Origin: Papio anubis
Lineage: Eukaryota; Chordata; Mammalia; Primates; Cercopithecidae
Direction: 5' to 3'
Length of the DNA stretch: 64,000 bases
Assembly (NCBI RefSeq): GCF_008728515.1
Contig: NC_044980.1
Span: forward strand, 62,679,590-62,743,589
The notes under the pieces were generated by a model. The model was given only the letters and a program-made list of their open reading frames with translations. It had not been told where the DNA came from and did no database searches. Position 1 is the first letter of the stretch. Each line of letters opens with the position of its first letter. Below, one piece after another: positions 46,425-56,994 of this stretch. The translations under genes were made by a program, and so were the position numbers.

Positions 46425-46622
46425 GATTTCTCAACCTCAACGCTATTGATATTTCGGACCTAATAATTCTGTGTTGAGGGGGGCTGTCCTATGTATCATA
46501 GGATGTTTAGCAAAGTGCCCCCGGCATCTTTCTATTAGATGCCAGAAACACTCTTTTCCCATCTGTCACAACCAAAAATGTCTCCAAACATTGCCAAATG
46601 TCCTCAAGGATGAACAGGAACA
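46425..46622 (-). mobile_element. MER20 (hAT-Charlie) DNA transposon
   Basis: Reversed MER20 text: 'ggatttctcaacctcaacgc', 'ggggggctgtcctatgtatc', 'taggatgtttagcaaagtgc', 'aaaaatgtctccaaacattg' and 'ccaaatgtcctcaaggatga'. Near full length, with the terminal bases decayed. Confidence 0.9.
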
Positions 46623-47218
46623 ACACTAACCTCTGGCTCACAATATATCTGATATGTCTTGAGCTTCCTTTCTTGTTTCTATGTCATTAAATTCATATAC
46701 ACATGTGATATTGACATTGAAACAAACACAAATTTAATTTTATGTGTGACATATTTTCCCAAGCCATTAAAAAGTGATTAAGTAAGCTCAGTACAGTAAA
46801 AGGCAGCCCCCAGGACCGAAGAGTGAGGAAGGCAGATCCAAAGGGTCCGAATTTGCTCCCCAAATCTATTTTGTGTCTTTGGAGGATTTCTCTAATATTC
46901 CAGCAGCTGTAAGTCTGTAAACCCCTCAAGATAGTCTCCTGGGATAGTTAGTGCCTGCTTATTTAACTAGGGCTAGCTGGAATTCCTGGTCAAATTGCCA
47001 TCATCCACATCCTTCCTGCAGTTCATAGTTCTAAATTCCCATCCCATGTAACTGCAGTAGCGCAGCCTCCTCCTTGCACGATATTAGTAGACTAGAACCA
47101 GGAAGTCAAAGGGAATGTCACCTTTTCCTTTCGTGTGAGTGTGCTAGAGGGGCAATGTCAGCTCCTGCTGAGGTTGAAAATTCTGCCTCTGAAAGATGGC
47201 CTGTCAAATGTGCCTTAG
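46623..47218. other. Unique sequence
   Basis: Nothing recognised. The minus frame at 46693-46929 has no motif. Confidence 0.35.
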
Positions 47219-47229
47219 GAATCACTCTT

Positions 47230-47545
47230 TTTTTTTTTTTTTTTTTTCTTTTCTTGAAACAGAATCTTGCTCTGTGGTCCAGGCCAGAGTGCATTGGTGC
47301 CATCTTGGCTCACTGCAACCTCTGCTTCCCAGGTTCAAGCAATTCTCTTGCCTCAGCCTCCCAAGAAGCTGGGATTACAGGCATGCATCACCATACCTGG
47401 CTAATTTTTGTATACTTGTATTTTTAGTAGAGATGGGATTTCACCATCTTGGCCAGGCTAGTCTCGAACTCCTGGCCTCAAGTGATCCTCCACCCTCGGC
47501 CTCCCAAAGTACTGGGATTACAGAGGTGAGCCACCGCACCTTGAC
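47230..47545 (-). mobile_element. Alu, AluS/J-like
   Basis: Reverse-oriented Alu. TSD GAATCACTCTT at 47219-47229 and 47548-47558. The poly(T) is about 20, and a small duplication 'tgtatacttgtatttttag' is seen near 47409-47427. Confidence 0.94.
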
Positions 47546-47558
47546 AAGAATCACTCTT

Positions 47559-47789
47559 ACATAAGATATAAAATTACACAACATACCTGTCCCTGGCATT
47601 CACCATTTAACAAAAATGTTATTAAACATTCTTATAGATTTTTTAAAAAGCTTCCTTCTGGATTTTTTTAAAAGTAAGAATGAAGTCACAATTAATTGGA
47701 ACCTAGAGATATACACTTACAGGTTTGTTAGGACACTCCTGGGTGGGTTTCATGAGGAAGCAGAGGGAGGACTGGGGAATGTGAAGCCT
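47559..47789. other. Unique sequence
   Basis: Nothing recognised. Confidence 0.3.
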
Positions 47790-47932
47790 ACTTGATTATA
47801 AGGTCCCTGAAGGCAGGGAACGATCAAACCCTTCCGTTCTCAGTACCTCCAGCACTTGGTGTACAGTGGTGGGCTTTTTTACATGTAACGTTCAATTCAA
47901 TAAATGTTTGTTGATTAAGTAACTTCAATAAA
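47790..47932 (+). mobile_element. L2 LINE 3' end
   Basis: 'taaggtccctgaaggcaggg', 'cagtacctccagcacttggt' and a terminal 'aataaatgtttgttgatt' are characteristic of the L2 3' end. Confidence 0.75.
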
Positions 47933-47959
47933 ACATATCTTATTTCTTTTTGGTCCTAG

Positions 47960-48105
47960 TTTGAGATGTGATTTGATATAAATAAATGTATATTATAAAA
48001 CATTATACTTTATATTTTAACATACAGTATATTTACATTATATAAATTTATTATAAAAATTTGAATAAATTATTTTTTATATTTAATTACATAATTTAAT
48101 ATAAA
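47960..48105. repeat. AT-rich low-complexity tract
   Basis: About 145 bp made almost only of A and T with many TATA/TTATA words. No periodic unit. Confidence 0.8.
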
Positions 48106-48294
48106 TGGAAAAAGAACTCCACACTGTGCATTACTATGTGCCAAGCATTCTACTAGGTACTTTCACATAGGTTTCATTTCATTTACTTTAGATTTCTATG
48201 TATATTCCCTCTTAGATCCTGAAGATACACGATAAGCCAAAAAATTAGCGATTATTCATAAAGCATCTATTCTTTAATTTATTCATCTTTCTTA

Positions 48295-49280
48295 TTCATT
48301 TGGTAACTAAATACTTATTGAACACCTACTCTCTATCAGCCCCTTATTGAGACCTGGAGAGAGAAAAAGAAAATAAGATAAAGCCCTTACCCACAAGAAG
48401 ATTCTGGTCTAGAGTGGAAAACCAAAATCCAAACAGATAATTATAGTGCATTGTGGTAAGCACTGAGGACATTTGTAGGCATTACAGATCCCCGGAGCAA
48501 GGGCCCCTAAATGAGCCAGGAAGAGGAGAGAAGATGTCAGGACAGGCTGCTGGTGGAAGAGGCAACTGAAATGAGTCATTCAGAGGCAATGAAAACTAAC
48601 CAAGTAATGGGTATGAGAGAGAGGTGAGTGCATGGAGTCAGGTTGATGTAGATGTAACTACTAAAAGCAGGCCGGGCGTGGTGGCTCACGCCTGTAATCC
48701 CAGCACTTTGGGAGGCTGAGGTGAGCGGATCACGAGGTCAAGAGATCGAGACCATCCTGGTCAACAGAGTGAAACCCCGTCTCTACTGAAAAATATAAAA
48801 ATTAGCTGGGCATGGTGGCAGGGGCCTGTAGTCCCAGCTACTCGGGAGGCTGAGGCAGGAGAATAGCTTGAACCCAGGAGGCAGAGATTGCAGTGAGCCA
48901 AGATCGTGCCACTGCACTCCAGCCTGGTGACAAAGCGAGACTCCGTCTCAAAAAAACAAAAAACAAAGGCATGTACTCAAAACATATGTACAGGAAATTG
49001 CAAAAAGTCTGGAACTTCTGAGGCACTGGGTATCAGTCAGGACCTGATTAAAAGTGAGGACTGGGAAGTAAAGCTAAGGATCAGGCCATGGGGGCGTCTG
49101 GGCTTTATCCTGTGAGTGGAGAACCATGGAAGGGATGGAAGCAGAGGCACGATATGCCCAGTTTTGGTTTTCGATTGGTTGCTGTGTGGCTGGGAGGGCT
49201 CAGGCCCACCTAGAGTTTGATGGGTGAGGAGACTGTGATCAGAGTCAGGAGATGAGAAAGGCTATAACAGAACAGCTTTG
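48295..49280 (+). repeat. Ancient unnamed interspersed repeat, split by an Alu
   Basis: Left part 48295-48668 ('cttattgaacacctactctc', 'taagcactgaggacatttgt', 'gtgtg/tggaagaggcaactg' style). Right part 48968-49280 ('ctgggctttatcctgtgagt', 'gaaccatggaagggatgg', 'gattggttgctgtgtggctg'). The order matches one long old mammalian family that I cannot name. Confidence 0.5.
48669..48967 (+). mobile_element. Alu, AluY/Sc-like
   Basis: Direct Alu from GGCCGGGCGTGGTGGCTCAC, with 'gatcacgaggtcaagagatc' and 'gagaccatcctggtcaacag', typical of young S or Y types. Ends in a short CAAAAAAACAAAAAAC tail. Confidence 0.94.
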
Positions 49281-49765
49281 GTAGGGCTGGAGAGGAGAGA
49301 GTTGAGTCGGGCTATATTTGACATTAGGATATTAATTCTAGGCTGCAAAGGCCCACACAGTGGCTCCTGAGAATCCATGAGTCCCCTGACACTGAAGCAA
49401 GGAAGCATGTGTGTGTTTTTCAGTAGAAGGAGACGATCACTTCAACAGACTTTCACGATTTACAGTTTATGAACATATTCTGGAACATTATTTTATCTTA
49501 TATACAAAGTTCCCAATTCTAGTTTCAAAATAGGATCATCATTCTGACTAGCCACTAATATCTGCTAGTAGCTAGTGGTTAAGATTCAGGTAATTGCAGA
49601 AATGTAATTTTAATTTTGCCAAGGAAGATAATCCTGTTTAGGAACACAGCAGAGAGCTGAATAACTGGGGGTCAGGTGTGGTGAACAGAATAGTTATCAC
49701 CACCCTTGGGTTTGTTTCTTCCATCCTTATAATGGGATATATCATCTTCCTCAGAGAAAAAACAC
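49281..49765. other. Unique sequence
   Basis: Nothing recognised. Confidence 0.35.
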
Positions 49766-50075
49766 CTGGCCACACATGGTGGCTCATGCCTGTAATCCCA
49801 GTACTTTGGGAAGCCAAGGCAGGAGGATGACTTGAGACTGGAAGTTCAAAACCATCCTGGGCAACATAGCATGACCCCTGTCTCTACAAAAAAAAAATAG
49901 ATTAAAAAATTAGCTGGGTATGGTGGCACACACTTGTAATCTCAGCTACTTGGGAGGCTGAGGCAGGAGGATCACCTGAGCCCATGAGTTGGAGGTTGCA
50001 GTGAGCTATGATTGCACCACTATACTCCAGCCTCAGAGACAAAGAGAGACCTTGTCTTGAAAGAAAGGGAGAAAG
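49766..50075 (+). mobile_element. Alu, AluJ-like, tail expanded to GGAA
   Basis: Direct Alu of old type ('cttgagactggaagttcaaa', 'gggcaacatagcatgaccc'). Its tail no longer has poly(A) but passes into GAAA and then GGAA repeats. Confidence 0.92.
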
Positions 50076-50183
50076 AGTGAGAGAAAGAAAAGAAAGGAAG
50101 GGAGGGAGGGAGGAAGGAAGGAAGGGAGGGAGGAAGGAAGGAAGGAAGGAAGGAAGGAAGGAAGGAAGGAAGGAAGGAAGGAA
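50061..50183. repeat. Microsatellite (GAAA)n(GGGA)n(GGAA)n
   Basis: Begins with GAAA/GGGA-type units and ends in 13 consecutive GGAA units (50132-50183). Confidence 0.95.
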
Positions 50184-50288
50184 GCTGAGGCAGGAGAATG
50201 GCGTAAACCTGGGAGGCGGAGATTGCAGTGAGCTGAGATAATGCCACCGCACTCCAGCCTCGGCGACAGAGCAAGACTCCATCAAAAA
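50184..50288 (+). mobile_element. Alu right-arm fragment inside GGAA repeats
   Basis: Only the last about 105 bp of an Alu: 'gctgaggcaggagaatggcg' to 'gagcaagactccatcaaaaa'. It has 'ggcgtaaacctgggaggcgg', a younger type than the preceding AluJ. Both sides are GGAA-type repeats. Confidence 0.93.
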
Positions 50289-50455
50289 AGCAAGCAAGCA
50301 AGCAAACACGGAGGGAGGGAGGGAAGGAAGGAAAGAAGGAAGGAAGGGAAGGAGGGAGGGAGGGAGGAAGGAAAAGAGGAGGGAAAAGATACACAAATAA
50401 ATGAAGAAAAGAAGGAAAGAAAGGAAGGAAAGAAGGAAAGAAAGAGAGAAAGGTC
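50289..50455. repeat. Microsatellite (GCAA)n then (GGGA/GGAA/GAAA)n
   Basis: A short (GCAA)4 is followed by about 145 bp of mixed GGGA, GGAA and GAAA units. Confidence 0.93.
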
Positions 50456-51693
50456 TGGTCATGGGTGCTATTAACTTCATCTGCATTGTCAGGCCCAAAT
50501 TTTCAGCATGTTACTTGATCTTTGTTCTAACTGTTTTTCACACAGATACATCATTTTCAGTGGGAAATGGTCATCTGATTGTGGTGTTGAATTATTTCAG
50601 TGAGTTCTAGTCAGCTGGCAGAGTTAGTTGTGGCCTAGTTTATCAGCTCTGTTTTTCATGATCTTCATCATAGTAATAACTAGAGTCAGACAAAAGCAGT
50701 GAGGTATTTGAAAAGGAGCTTTGGGAAGAATATCAAGGTAGAACTTTTCACTAATCTGGACAAGAATAATCTAAGGATTCTAATTTCTGCTCCAAGGAGA
50801 GAGCCTATATTGTTCCTTCTATCTCTTTCCACGCTTTCCCTGAAAGTGTGCTATACGCAGTTACACTAATGAATGTGTAACCTTGTGATAATGCACCCAG
50901 ATCAATACAGAGGCAGCCCCATAGAATTAGGTCACTCTAATGGATACGGCCCACCCACTTGTGAAAAAACATGCTGCTAATTGAGTCAGAGCCACAGAGC
51001 AGTCTTCAGTTTCCATGTGGGGGGAGAAGAGTCGCAAACGGCGATCTCCTCCAACATGTCCACGAGCAAGGTGATACATTCACACCTCCCTTTTCTCTGT
51101 TTTTAGTGAGAAATCTATGTACTGGAAGGAAGTGTACTTGTACAAAAATCCAGGAATAGAAAATAAACTAAAGGATTTTTACTAACCATTCCACATGTAG
51201 TCTCTTGTAGACTCTTGTCCATCACAGGAAGGAATTTTATTTGTGTCTGTTATTGATGACCACATCAGACTGTGAGACCTTTGGCAGAGGGTACGATGAG
51301 GAGGGAAATGCTGGTTTGGTTTAGAAAGTAACTTTATGGTCATACCTTCTTTATACCTACTATCTGCATTATGTAGTCTTTCTCTAAATGGTTGTTCAGG
51401 TGATTTAGTACTTAGTTTTCCTGTTGGCATCATTTTCAAAAATAATGGGAAATGGCAAAGTTCAACCTGATATTTTTAAACAAGATTACAAGTGTCCTAC
51501 AATTTCTGAGTGTCTTGCAAACTCATTTCTTACAAATCCTACGTGGTAGAGACTTTGTGGGCAATTTTCATCTTCTTGGAGAATCCTCTTTAGTTTCCCA
51601 CATCCGTAATGATTCTACTTCCTAGCTAGGAGTGTTGAAAAATATCTTTTAGAATAGTTATTGTTATAAAGTAGAAAAGTTTTGAACTGAGAA
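50456..51693. other. Unique sequence
   Basis: Nothing recognised. Minus frame 51182-51439 has no motif. Confidence 0.35.
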
Positions 51694-51695
51694 TG

Positions 51696-51735
<40 letters not shown>
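51694..51735. repeat. Compound microsatellite (TG)n(AG)n
   Basis: About 12 TG then about 9 AG units. CA/TG-rich imperfect patches continue at 51849-51925. Confidence 0.95.
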
Positions 51736-51736
<1 letters not shown>

Positions 51737-52493
51737 TTGTGTGTATATATGGCATAAATTCCTCTCCTGCCAAACTGCCTAAAAGAGCAAAGTAGATTAT
51801 TAAGACTTTTAAACATAAGTTGAGGGCTGAGATGCTGCCTGGAGGATACACACACAGCCACACACACGCTCACACAATATCTGTGTGTGTACAGATTCAT
51901 GTACATATGTGTGTGTATATACAATTCTCCATGGCACACACACTATCCCTTTCAGCAGTTGTTCTGTTGCTGTTCATCAAAGTACCTCACCGACCCCTTT
52001 CCAAAGCTGACCCTTCAAGGGGAAAATCTTTGATCCTCTTTTCTTCTGTGCCTAAGGGCCTCCTTAAGAGCAAATTAGGAACTCAGTTACATTACCTCCT
52101 CAGGAAGTGATAAACTAAATGTGACCCTAGTGACTTAAAAGGGTGTGCATTTCCAAGCATCAATCATATTCACTCTCCTGAATGTATGTACAAGATGAAA
52201 AACCAAACGTGTATACTCCGTTTCCCCCAAAGTTTTAAAAAAGTTCCTTTGGGATTTGTGATTCGTGGGCCAAGCCATAGTTTAGCTTTGCATATTTCTA
52301 CCAAAACAAGGACATGTTTAATCAGCTAACAATATCAATTAAAATTTAGTAGTATTGTAATAGAGACAGGGTTTATAGTCACCAGGCCTGGTTTGAATCC
52401 CAGCTCTGCTGTTTGTTGTAGATGGGGAGGACTGTCTATATCACTTCCAAGAGTGGCGCTGAGGGTGAGGGGAGATGATGAAGAAATGACTAT
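51736..52493. other. Mostly unique; MIR-like patch
   Basis: A MIR-like core ('ggtttgaatcccagctctgc') is visible near 52388-52408. Remaining sequence is unrecognised. Confidence 0.45.
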
Positions 52494-52892
52494 TGTTATG
52501 AGCTGAATTGTGTCTCCCTGTTCCCCCGCCCCACACACAAAATTCATGTATTGCGGCCATAACTCCAAGTACCTCAGAATGTAACTGTGTGAGTATTTGG
52601 AGATAGAGCCTTTGAAGAGGTAATTAAGGTAATAGGAGGGCATATGGGTAGGCCCTAATTCAATATATCTAACATTCTTTTATGAAGAGGGGATTAGGAC
52701 AAGTACACATGGAAAGAGACCATGTGAAGGCATAAAAAAAAATGCTATGAAGAGAGGCCTCCAGAAGAAACCAACCCTGACAATGCCTTGTTCTTGAACT
52801 TCCAGCATCCAGAATTGTTAGGAAATGAATTTGTATTGTTTAAGTCACGCAGTCTGTAGTACTTTATTATGGCAGTCCTGGCAAACTAATAC
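52494..52892 (+). mobile_element. MLT1-type solo LTR (ERVL-MaLR)
   Basis: Direct LTR from TGTTATGAGCTGAATTGTGTC through 'gtatttggagatagagcctt', 'gaggtaattaaggtaatagg', 'cttccagcatccagaattgt' and 'tattatggcagtcctggcaa' to AACTAATAC. Confidence 0.88.
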
Positions 52893-52948
52893 TAAACTGT
52901 AAAACTAACTAAAACCTACTAAACTGTAAAATAGACTAAACTGTAAAA
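52892..52948. repeat. Triple CTAAACTGTAAAA repeat
   Basis: Three near-exact copies at 52892, 52919 and 52936, just after the LTR end. Confidence 0.8.
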
Positions 52949-53139
52949 CTCCATAAAAGCTGGAACATTAGCATCCTACCATTGACAACAATTGTTGTTA
53001 AATGTTTTGTTTCTATACAAATATGTATGTCTAAAATTCTAATTATGGGTAATTTACATCTTTTTATTTTGAAAAGCAACTCTGACTTAAAAGATTGTTA
53101 GCTCTTACCTTATTTTTAAACTTCAAAATAATGACAATT

Positions 53140-55733
53140 ACAAGGAGGAGCTGGTACCGTTCCTTCTGAAACTATTCCAATCAATAGAAAAAGAGGGAAT
53201 CCTCCCTAACTCATTTTATGAGGCCAGCATCATCCTGATACCAAAGCCTGGCAGAGACACAACAAAAAGAGAGAATTTTAGACCAATATCCCTGATGAAC
53301 ATCGATGCAAAAATCCTCAACAAAATACTGGCAAAACGAATCCAGCAGCACATCAAAAAGCTTATCCACCATGATCAAGTGGGCTTCATCCCTGGGACAC
53401 CAGGCTGGTTCAACATACGCAAATCAATAAACGTAATCCAACATATAAACAGAACCAAAGACAAAAACCACATGATTATCTCACTAGATGCAGAAAAGGC
53501 CTTTGACAAAATTCAACAGCCCTTCATGCTAAAAACTCTCAATAAATTCGGTATTGATGGAATTTATCTCAAAATAATAAGAGCTATTTATGACAAACCC
53601 ACAGCCAATATCATACTGAATGGGCAAAAACTGGAAGCATTCTCTTTGAAAACTAGCACAAGACAGGGATGCCCTCTCCCACCACTCCTATTCAACATAG
53701 TGTTGGAAGTTCAGGCTAGGGCAATCAGGCAAGAGAAAGAAATAAAGGGTATTCAATTAGGAAAAAAAGAAGTCAAATTGTCCCTGTTTGCAGATGACAT
53801 GACTGTATACTTAGAAAAACCCATAATCTCAGCCCAAAATCTCCTTAAGCTGATAAGCAACTTCGGCAAAGTCTCAGGATACAAAATCAATGTGCAAAAA
53901 TCACAAGCATTCTTATACACCAGTAACAGACAGAGAGCCAAATCATGAATGAACTCCCATTCACAATAGCTTCAAAGAGAATAAAATACCTAGGAACCCA
54001 ACTTACAAGGGATGTGAAGGACCTCTTCAAGGAGAACTACAAATCACTGCTCAGTGAAATAAAAGAGGACATAAACAAATGGCAGAACATACCATGCTCA
54101 TGGATAGGAAGAATCAACATCGTGAAAAATGGCCATACTGTCCAAGGTAATTTATAGATTCAATACCATCCCCATTAAGCTACCAATGACTTTCTTCACA
54201 AAATTGGAAAAAAATACTTTAAAGTTCATATGGAACCAAAAAAGAGCCTGCATTGCCAAGACAATCCTAAGCCAAAAGAACAAAGCTGGACACATCATGC
54301 TACCTGACTTCAAACTATATGACAAGGCTACAGTAACCAAAACAGCATGGTACTGGTACCAAAACAGAAATATAGACCAATGGAACAGAACAGAGCCCTC
54401 AGAAATAATACCACACATCTACAGCCATCTGATCTTTGACAAACCTCAGAAAAACAAGAAATGGGGAAAGGATTCCCTATTTAATAAATGGTGCTGGGAA
54501 AACTGGCTAGCCATATGTAGGAAGCTGAAACTGGATCCTTTCCTTACTCCTTATACGAAAATTGATTCAAGATGGATTAGAGACTTAAATGTTAGACCTA
54601 ATACCATAAAAACCCTAGAAGAAAACCTAGGTAATACCATTCAGGACATAGGCATGGGCGAGGACTTCATGTCTAAAACACCAAAAGCAATGGCAACAAA
54701 AGCCAAAATTGACAAATGGGATCTAATTAAACTAAAGAGCTTCTGCACAGCAAAAGAAACTACCATCAGAGTGAATAGGCAACCTACAGAATGGGAGAAC
54801 ATTTTTGCAATCTACTCATCTGACAAAGGGCTAATATCCAGAACCTACAAAGAACTCAAACAAATTTACAAGGAAAAAAACAAACAACCCCATCAAAAAG
54901 TGGGCAAAGGATATGAACAGACACTTCTCAAAAGAAGACATTCATACAGCCAACAGACACATGAAAAAATGCTCATCATCACTGGCCATCAGAGAAATGA
55001 AAATCAAAACCACAATGAGATATCATCTCACACTAGTTAGAATGGCGATCATTAAAAAGTCAGGAAACAACAGGTGCTGGAGAGGATGTGGAGAAATAGG
55101 AACACTTTTACACTGTTGTTGGGATTGTAATGTTCAACCATTGTGGAAAACAGTGTGACAATTCCTCAAGGATCTAGAACTAGAAATACCATTTGACCCA
55201 GCCATCCCATTCCTGGGTATATACCCAAAGGATAATAAATCATGCTGCTATAAAGACACATGCACACGTATGTTTATTGCGGCACTCTTCACAATAACAA
55301 AGACTTGGAATCAACCCAAATGTCCACCAGTGACAGACTGGATTAAGAAAATGTGGCACATATACACCATGGAATACTATGCAGCCATAAAGAAGGATGA
55401 GTTCGTGTCCTTTGTAGGGACATGGATGCAGCTAGAAACCATCATTCTCAGCATATACAGAAAGAACGGAAAACCAAACACTGCATATTCTCACTCATAG
55501 GTGGGAATTGAACAATGAGATCACTTGGACACCGTAAGGGGAACATCACACACTGGGGTCTATTGTGGGGAGGGGGGAGAGGGGAGGGATAGCATTAGGA
55601 GATATACTTAATGTAAATGACGAGTTAATGGGTGCAGCACACCAACATGGCACATGTATACATATGTAACAAACCTGCATGTTGTGTACATGTGCCCTAG
55701 AACTTAAAGTATAATAATAATAATATTAATAAT
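53140..55733 (+). mobile_element. LINE-1 L1PA-type, 5' truncated, 2.6 kb
   Basis: Direct L1 beginning inside ORF2 ('caaggaggagctggtaccgt'), with reverse transcriptase, C-terminus, 3' UTR from about 55500 and an (ATA)n tail. TSD AATAATGACAATT at 53127-53139 and 55734-55746. It matches the two halves of the inverted L1 at 22.1-24.4 kb in order, which confirms that inversion. Confidence 0.96.
53295..55500 (+). pseudogene. LINE-1 ORF2, 5' truncated and broken
   Basis: First frame 53295-53948 holds most of the reverse transcriptase, with 'FIPGTPGWFNIRKSINVIQH' and 'LSLFADDMTVYLE'. A shift near 53940-53950 moves to frame 53945-54157. A further shift near 54130 gives 54129-55040, with 'KDSLFNKWCWENWLAICRKL'. 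Later shifts give 54913-55158 and 55270-55500. The endonuclease domain is absent. Inactive. Confidence 0.9.
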
Positions 55734-55746
55734 AATAATGACAATT

Positions 55747-56310
55747 GAATGTAGATGTTTTGGTGATTAACTCTAACTTTTCATCTAATTTGTCTTGATG
55801 ATTTTTGTGTGTTTTGTATGTTAGAGACAATGGGAATTGTGACCTTATAAAAATGCCATATACATACTTAAAGTTGTGAATGGCGGGAACTCTTGAGTTC
55901 TTATTTGTTTGTTTATTGCATTCAAATCTGTGTGTTTGGGGCTTTCTGTTTTTTAAATTTGATACACCAAGTCAATTTTACTATATGTCAATTTTAAAAT
56001 TTTTCAAGGTACACAACATTGACAATATATAACAGAAAAAAAGAATGAGTCAAAAGGGCAAAATATATATATTATATATATTGCATTTTAAAATATATAC
56101 AATATTTTATATTTTAAAAATATATTTTAAAATACACACACACACACACAATTAGTCACTAATGTTTGAGAACAACCAAATAAATATATGTAGATTTTGT
56201 CACAAAAAAGAAAGCATGTAAAGTGGTTTGGAAAGGCATAAGAGAGGGTCATCAACCTCCAGAATAAAGGGTAGCAGTGAGCAAAGGGAGCAGGCAGAAG
56301 TCAGAATGGA
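55747..56310. other. Unique, with AT and CA simple repeats
   Basis: An AT-rich tract with TATATA/TTTTAAAATA words lies at 56060-56132 and (CA)n of about 9 units at 56132-56150. Confidence 0.6.
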
Positions 56311-56994
56311 TAGGTCTTAATCTGCTGCGGCTGCCACTGCGAAATACCACAGACTGGCTGGCTTCAGCAACAGATGTTTTCTCACAGCTTTAAAGGCTAG
56401 AAGTCCAAGACCAAGGTACTCTCAGGGTTGGTTTCTGATGAGGTCTGTCTTCTAACTTCTTATTATGTCCTCACAAGGCCTTGCTTCTCTGTGTGTGCAG
56501 AGAGAGATCTCTGGTATACCTTTTTATTAATTTATTTATTTTTTGAGACAGAGTCTCACTCTGTCGCCCAGGCTAGAGTACAGTGGTGCAATCTCAGCTC
56601 ACTGCAACCTCCGCCTCCCGGTTTCAAGTGATTCTCCTGCCTCAGCCTCCTGAGTAGCTGAGACTACAGGCACCCACCACCATGCCTGGCTAATTTTTGT
56701 ATTTTTTAGTAGAGATGGGGTTTCACCCCACTGACCAGGCTGGTCTCAAACTCCTGACCTCGTGATCCACCCGCCTCGGCCTCCCAAAGTGCTGGGATTA
56801 CATGCATGAGCCACCACGCTCGGCTCCCTTTTTATTCTTATAAGGAAGTCCTTTCAGATTAACGTCCCACCCTTATAACCTCATTTAACATTTCTTACCT
56901 CCTTAGAGGCCCTTTCTCCAAATACAGTCACATTGGGGGTTGGGGCTTCAACGTATGCATTTTTGAAGGACAGGATTCAGTCAATAAAATTCTG
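56311..56994 (-). mobile_element. MLT1 3' LTR with Alu insertion
   Basis: Reversed MLT1 text: 'gaaataccacagactggctg', 'ggctagaagtccaagaccaa', [Alu], 'cctccttagaggccctttct', 'aaatacagtcacattggggg' and 'caggattcagtcaataaa'. Confidence 0.88.
56529..56826 (-). mobile_element. Alu, AluS/Y-like, within MLT1 LTR
   Basis: Reverse Alu with a (TTTA)-like tail. Perfect TSD CCTTTTTATT at 56519-56528 and 56827-56836, both inside LTR sequence. It has 'cctgacctcgtgatccaccc'. Confidence 0.95.

Noticed and set aside
49902..50498. 198-codon minus-strand frame rich in Pro-Ser-Phe-Leu
   Set aside because: It is a translation of Alu plus CCTT repeats, not a protein.
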